Shown: positions 60,963 to 64,000 of the stretch, in pieces | Layout: each line of letters starts with the position of its first letter | Numbering within the stretch: position 1 is the first letter of the stretch | NCBI RefSeq assembly: GCF_900167025.1 | Contig: NZ_FUXC01000004.1 | Span: 124,001 to 188,000 of the forward strand | DNA length: 64,000 bases | Direction of reading: 5' to 3' | DNA from: Treponema berlinense | GTDB taxonomy: Bacteria > Spirochaetota > Spirochaetia > Treponematales > Treponemataceae | Notes under the pieces: generated by a model | What the model saw: the letters and a program-made list of their open reading frames with translations, nothing else | Database searches by the model: none | Told to the model about the DNA's origin: nothing | Translations under genes and position numbers: made by a program

Positions 60963-61862
60963 TTAATTCAATTCAGCCACAAAAGCAAAATCTTTTTCTT
61001 CAAAACCTAAATCGGTCAATGTTGATTTTAGCATTTTTGGCACAAATGAATTGTTAATTATAAAAAATTGAATTCCGTCTTCGGTTAAAGTGGAAATGCT
61101 TCTTGATAAAAGCTCTCTGGCAATTCCAAGCCCACGGTAATTCTGATTTACAAAAAGGGCGTTTAAAAATGCAACCTTTTTACTGGACAAACCCGAATAT
61201 AAAATACAACCGGCAAACTCGTCCGACAAAGTACGGCAAACAAAACCGCCAGTACAATTTTTAGTCAGAGCGTTGATTGAATCAAACTGATCTTTTAGTT
61301 GTAAAGAAATAGCTGAACCAAGTTCACCTGAAAATTGAATTTTTAATTCTTCAAAAAAAGCACCTGCCAAAAAAGCAACATTTCCGCTGTCCATATCCGC
61401 AGAAAATGTCCGGAAAGCAAAGTCTTCAAGAACCAGATCGTCATATTCGTAAAAGTCTTGATCTAAAGTTTCCAGCCCCCACGACTCCCGCAGTGCGTTG
61501 TACCATTCGCAAACCGTTTTTTTCATTACTTTGTTCTTAAAAAAATGAAATCTTTTGTCCGCTTCAGGATACTTTTTTAATGTATTTTTAAAATTTCTAA
61601 AAACCCCCCGTCCTTCAAGTAAAATCTGTTTAAGTTCGCCGCAAGCCTTTATGCCTTTGTACTTTGCAATAAAATCTTCCAGCAAACTGTAGCCGTCGGC
61701 ACTGGTCCACAACGGCAACGAATAAATATTTTCCTCATCAACCGATTCTGGCTCACACTGAACAATCCTTGAATTTTTCGCATCCAAACCAAAATTTTGC
61801 TGCTGATTTTCCATGGCGAACAAAATGTCTGCGCACAAAGAATCAGTTAATTCAAAAAACAT
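60963..61862 (-). CDS. UPF0158-GNAT fusion protein
   Basis: 299 residues. Residues about 55-130 (YSLLEDFIAKYKGIKACGELKQILLEG in pieces, then RGVFRNFKNTLKKYPE, HFFKNKVMKKTVCEWYNAL) match the UPF0158 helical domain. Residues about 150-299 are a GNAT acetyltransferase with the acetyl-CoA loop QNYRGLGIARELL. The substrate is unknown. AAGGG is a weak ribosome site, and an extended -10 (TGTTATATT) lies upstream. Confidence 0.8.
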   Translation of the reverse strand: MFFELTDSLCADILFAMENQQQNFGLDAKNSRIVQCEPESVDEENIYSLPLWTSADGYSLLEDFIAKYKGIKACGELKQILLEGRGVFRNFKNTLKKYPEADKRFHFFKNKVMKKTVCEWYNALRESWGLETLDQDFYEYDDLVLEDFAFRTFSADMDSGNVAFLAGAFFEELKIQFSGELGSAISLQLKDQFDSINALTKNCTGGFVCRTLSDEFAGCILYSGLSSKKVAFLNALFVNQNYRGLGIARELLSRSISTLTEDGIQFFIINNSFVPKMLKSTLTDLGFEEKDFAFVAELN

Positions 61863-61906
61863 CGATTACCCTTTTTTATTTTGATTGCCCTAATATAACA
61901 CAAATT

Positions 61907-62506
61907 TTATGCTTCGGGCAACTCTTTGCGGCTCGAAATGATAGTTCCGACAATGCCGTAATCTGCAGCTTCCTGAGCAGTAAGCCAATGATCGCGTTCT
62001 GTATCTTTTTTTACAGTTTCAAAATCTTTTCCGGTTGCTTCTGCAATCAATTTTGTAAGATTTTCGCGCGATTTTGAAATTTCCTGGGCAGTAATCTCAA
62101 TATCAGTTGCAACACCGCGGCTTCCGCCCATCAAAGGCTGATGAATCAAAAAGTGGCTGTTCGGCAAACTAAAGCGTCTTTCTTTTGGAACAGACAAAAA
62201 CAAGGTTACGCCCATGCTCGCAATAAGTCCCATTCCAATAGTATAAACAGGAGCATTTATAAAGCGAATCATATCGTAAAGTCCAAAACCGTCGTCGATT
62301 GAGCCTCCTGGAGAATCAATGTAAAGATAAATCGGTTTATCAGAATCTGCTTCAAGAACAAGAAGCTGCTTTACAATTTTTTCAACCAGTTCTTCATTCA
62401 CTTCGCCGCTAACAACAATCTGGCGAGTTTTTAAAAGTTTCTCAGCAAAAGCGTCTGCAGAACCTTTTTTTTCTTTTTTTTCGTCTTCGTCAATAAATTT
62501 AGCCAT
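61907..62506 (-). CDS. clpP: ClpP-family ATP-dependent protease subunit
   Basis: 199 residues. The catalytic triad is present: Ser in IASMGVTLF, His in LIHQPLMGG and Asp in ERDHWLTAQEA. The loop is GLIASMG rather than the common GQAASMG, so this is probably one of several ClpP paralogues. The handle region and DSPGGSIDDGF fit the family. The ATG at 62506 lies 6 bases after TATATT with a TAGACA at -35, so it is predicted leaderless. Confidence 0.9.
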   Translation of the reverse strand: MAKFIDEDEKKEKKGSADAFAEKLLKTRQIVVSGEVNEELVEKIVKQLLVLEADSDKPIYLYIDSPGGSIDDGFGLYDMIRFINAPVYTIGMGLIASMGVTLFLSVPKERRFSLPNSHFLIHQPLMGGSRGVATDIEITAQEISKSRENLTKLIAEATGKDFETVKKDTERDHWLTAQEAADYGIVGTIISSRKELPEA

Positions 62507-62512
62507 ACTTAA

Positions 62513-62541
62513 AATATATAAAAATTCCAGCTTATTGTCTA
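62513..62541 (-). promoter_or_regulatory. clpP promoter, leaderless
   Basis: Minus strand TAGACA (62536-62541), 17 bases, TATATT (62513-62518), 6 bases, ATG at 62506. Confidence 0.6.
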
Positions 62542-62562
62542 ATGAAAAATCAGAAAAGACAG

Positions 62563-62652
62563 GAGGGGAAAGCCTTCCCCTGCGCTGCAACCACGGCTTC
62601 GCCGCGTTTTCCGCTACCCCTTCTCCTGGGGGAAATTCCCCCAAGCCCCCTT
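62563..62652 (-). repeat. GC-rich intergenic repeat E6 between pth and clpP
   Basis: Palindromic GC-rich stretch including ACGGCTTCGCCG and GGGGGAAATTCCCCC; it has no coding potential and ends at the pth stop codon. Confidence 0.55.
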
Positions 62653-63307
62653 AAATCAGTTTTCGTTTGCTCCAGCCCTGCAAAATACGCTGCTGGTTTT
62701 CGTCCGCAGAAAGCAAAAATTTTGCAAACATTTCGTTTGTCTGTGCAAATTCCTGGGCAAGAATTATCTGCTCGTCTGCCGTAAAATTAGAAAGCACGTA
62801 GTCGGCAATGTCGCGGTTTTGCGGTTTTGTAAGTCCAAAGCGCAGCCTCCAGAAATCGACCGTTCCAAAAGTAGACTTCATTGAACGAAGGCCGTTGTGC
62901 CCTCCAAGACCGCCACTCCATTTTAAGCTGACAGTTCCCAAAGGAAGTTCAAGCTCGTCGTGAACAACTAAAATTTCTTCCGGAAGAATTTTATAAAAAC
63001 GGGCAAGTTCTCCAACGCTTTCTCCGCTCAAATTCATATAAGTAAGCGGTTTTAAAAAGTAGATTTTATCTGGAGAGCCTTCCGGCACAATCGGATCAGA
63101 ACCGTCTTTTTTAGAATACATTCCTGTTTCTGCAAACCAATGTGCGAGCACAGAAGTTTCCACAACGGCATAGTCGCCTTTAAATTTATTCTGAAAATTC
63201 AATCTGTTATAAAAAGGAAGCTGCGAAGCAAACTGCCAGGCAACATTGTGCCGTGTTTTTTCGTATTCGCTGCCATAATTTCCCAAAAAAGCCACAAGTT
63301 TAATCAT
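62651..63307 (-). CDS. pth: Peptidyl-tRNA hydrolase
   Basis: 218 residues, slightly longer than the usual 185-200. It frees tRNA from peptidyl-tRNA dropped by ribosomes. The catalytic His is in YEKTRHNVAW. LKPLTYMNLSGESV, VVHDELELPLG and GGLGGHNGLRSM are the substrate motifs. The opening reads LGNYG where LGNPG is usual. An insertion around residues 58-75 (YSKKDGSDPIVPEGS) accounts for the extra length. GAGG is the ribosome site. Confidence 0.95.
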   Translation of the reverse strand: MIKLVAFLGNYGSEYEKTRHNVAWQFASQLPFYNRLNFQNKFKGDYAVVETSVLAHWFAETGMYSKKDGSDPIVPEGSPDKIYFLKPLTYMNLSGESVGELARFYKILPEEILVVHDELELPLGTVSLKWSGGLGGHNGLRSMKSTFGTVDFWRLRFGLTKPQNRDIADYVLSNFTADEQIILAQEFAQTNEMFAKFLLSADENQQRILQGWSKRKLI

Positions 63308-63396
63308 TAAAAGCCTCAGTTTTTTGTATTTATTTATAGAAATAAATTATATCAATTCGCGTAAACTGTGTAAAAGGACATTTTTTTTGTATTCTT

Positions 63397-63520
63397 AGGC
63401 TTGCGACAGGGATCGGAAGGGACGCGAAGCGTGTGTTTTTGCCTGCAAAAATACCGGAGGCGAAAGCCGTAGCCCTGGAGAGCCCGTTTTTTGCGCAGCA
63501 AAAAGCCGCCCGATTAAAAA
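63397..63520 (-). repeat. GC-rich dispersed repeat E5 upstream of pth
   Basis: On the minus strand: GGGCTCTCCAGGGCTACGG, a CGGCTTTCGCCTCCGG hairpin, then CTTCGCGTCCCTTCCGATCC. It resembles E4 and E1. Confidence 0.65.
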
Positions 63521-63553
63521 AAACTTTTTTATGCAAATTTAGCGGTTTACGAT

Positions 63554-63581
63554 TGAAGTTTTTTCGTGTCCGATATATATT
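63554..63581 (+). promoter_or_regulatory. nrdD promoter overlapped by NrdR box 1
   Basis: TTGAAG (63554-63559), 16 bases, TATATT (63576-63581); the NrdR-like box below covers the -10 region. Confidence 0.5.
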
Positions 63582-63614
63582 ATTTAAGCGCTCCAAAAAC
63601 ACTAAATATAGCGT
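63568..63614. promoter_or_regulatory. Paired NrdR boxes before nrdD
   Basis: Box 2, ACACTAAATATAGCGT (63599-63614), matches 14 of 16 positions of the NrdR consensus ACACwATATATwGTGT. Box 1 (63568-63583) keeps the core CGATATATAT. Centres are exactly 31 bases apart, the usual spacing for cooperative NrdR binding. Confidence 0.65.
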
Positions 63615-63715
63615 TTTTTGGGGCTTTTTCATCACTTTTGACACTATCACATTTTTTTATTTGTCAAGTGCTTTTCTAAAAATTCTTAAAATATTTTTCG
63701 GAGGAAAACTATAAA

Positions 63716-64000
63716 ATGAAGATTATCAAAAGAAATGGCGTGGAAGTTATTTTTGACATAAAAAAAATTATAACGGCAATTTCGAAGGCAAATGCCGAAG
63801 TTCCGCTCAGCGACCAGCTTTCTGACAATCAAATTAAATCTATCGCAGAAAATATCGAAAATGCCTGCGCTTCTGAAAATCACGAAATGAACGTCGAAGC
63901 AATTCAGGACATGGTCGAAAAAGAAATTATGAAGGCCGGCGCTTTTGATATTGCAAAAAAATATATTACTTATCGTTACCAGCACGAACTTATGCGCAAG
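63716..64000 (+). CDS. nrdD: Anaerobic ribonucleotide reductase, N-terminal ATP-cone (cut by window edge)
   Basis: First 95 residues. MKIIKRNGVEVIFDIKKI, ENACASENHEMNVEAIQDMVE and AKKYITYRYQHELMRK form an ATP-cone, the allosteric dATP/ATP-binding domain at the start of NrdD (and of NrdA or NrdJ). NrdD is preferred for an anaerobe and because the cone is close to the NrdD type, but the catalytic part lies beyond the edge. CGGAGG is the ribosome site. Paired NrdR boxes upstream fit any ribonucleotide reductase operon. Confidence 0.75.
   Translation, partial: MKIIKRNGVEVIFDIKKIITAISKANAEVPLSDQLSDNQIKSIAENIENACASENHEMNVEAIQDMVEKEIMKAGAFDIAKKYITYRYQHELMRK

Noticed and set aside
1-64000. tRNA or rRNA genes
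   Set aside because: Reading for T-loop and conserved rRNA sequences found none; a covariance search would be needed to exclude an unusual one.

Overview
The window is AT-rich bacterial DNA (no tRNA, rRNA, CRISPR, phage or transposase gene seen) and most resembles a gut- or oral-type Treponema (Spirochaetota). The evidence is many spirochaete-style lipoproteins, an ankyrin lipoprotein, TlyC/CorC, PilZ, GGDEF-EAL and CHASE2-cyclase signalling proteins, a pectate lyase, an orphan sugar-binding lipoprotein and NrdD. The organism call is inference from gene content, not a database match. The edges cut mnmG (left) and nrdD (right).

Layout: 1-6.7 kb holds mnmG, a PL9 pectate lyase, an ankyrin lipoprotein, prfA-prmC and an RsuA-type pseudouridine synthase. 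6.8-12.7 kb is a TolC/MFP/RND efflux operon ending in a P-II-like gene. 13-20 kb has a Rel protein with a damaged hydrolase site, a U32/TrhP protein with an esterase-like pseudoenzyme, metA, and PilZ-rlmM. 20-25 kb is one 1662-residue exported protein. 26-31 kb holds fabZ, fabF and fabD-fabG. 31-38 kb holds a methyltransferase behind a GGDEF-EAL sensor, a tiny membrane protein, an ABC solute-binding lipoprotein, a DUF523 gene and a HAD phosphatase. 38-45 kb has a chemoreceptor, a stand-alone AICAR transformylase divergent from a PurF paralogue without its glutaminase cysteine, a phosphatase and a CorC-type protein. 45.5-48.5 kb has a riboswitch-controlled OadB-type gene and a DUF4143 ATPase. 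48.6-52.4 kb holds gdhA (with a leader attenuator), a His-rich CobW GTPase and ybaK. 52.5-59.3 kb pairs a CHASE2 adenylate cyclase with a divergent exported-protein/FecR operon. The last part holds a metallo-beta-lactamase-fold hydrolase, a DbpA-type RNA-binding protein, a UPF0158-GNAT fusion, clpP, pth and nrdD.

The genes are mostly ordinary; the unusual material is between and in front of them. (1) Chains of hairpins sit in the 5' leaders of several genes, sometimes flanked by direct repeats of the Shine-Dalgarno sequence itself, as if a small element inserts into ribosome binding sites and duplicates them. (2) A dispersed element has constant flanks around an unrelated hairpin in each copy. 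(3) A 129-bp tandem repeat behind fabZ carries copies of the last codons of fabZ differing only at synonymous positions. (4) At least eleven genes have a -10 box 6-7 bases before the start codon, so their mRNAs should be leaderless. (5) Several enzymes lack key catalytic residues (Rel hydrolase, PurF-like, HSL-like).

Signalling is cyclic-nucleotide rich: GGDEF-EAL and PilZ for c-di-GMP, a CHASE2 class III cyclase for cAMP, and Rel for ppGpp. Regulatory DNA seen includes a paired NrdR operator at nrdD, a shared palindrome at fabF and fabD, and a perfect 19-bp palindrome before the DUF4143 ATPase.
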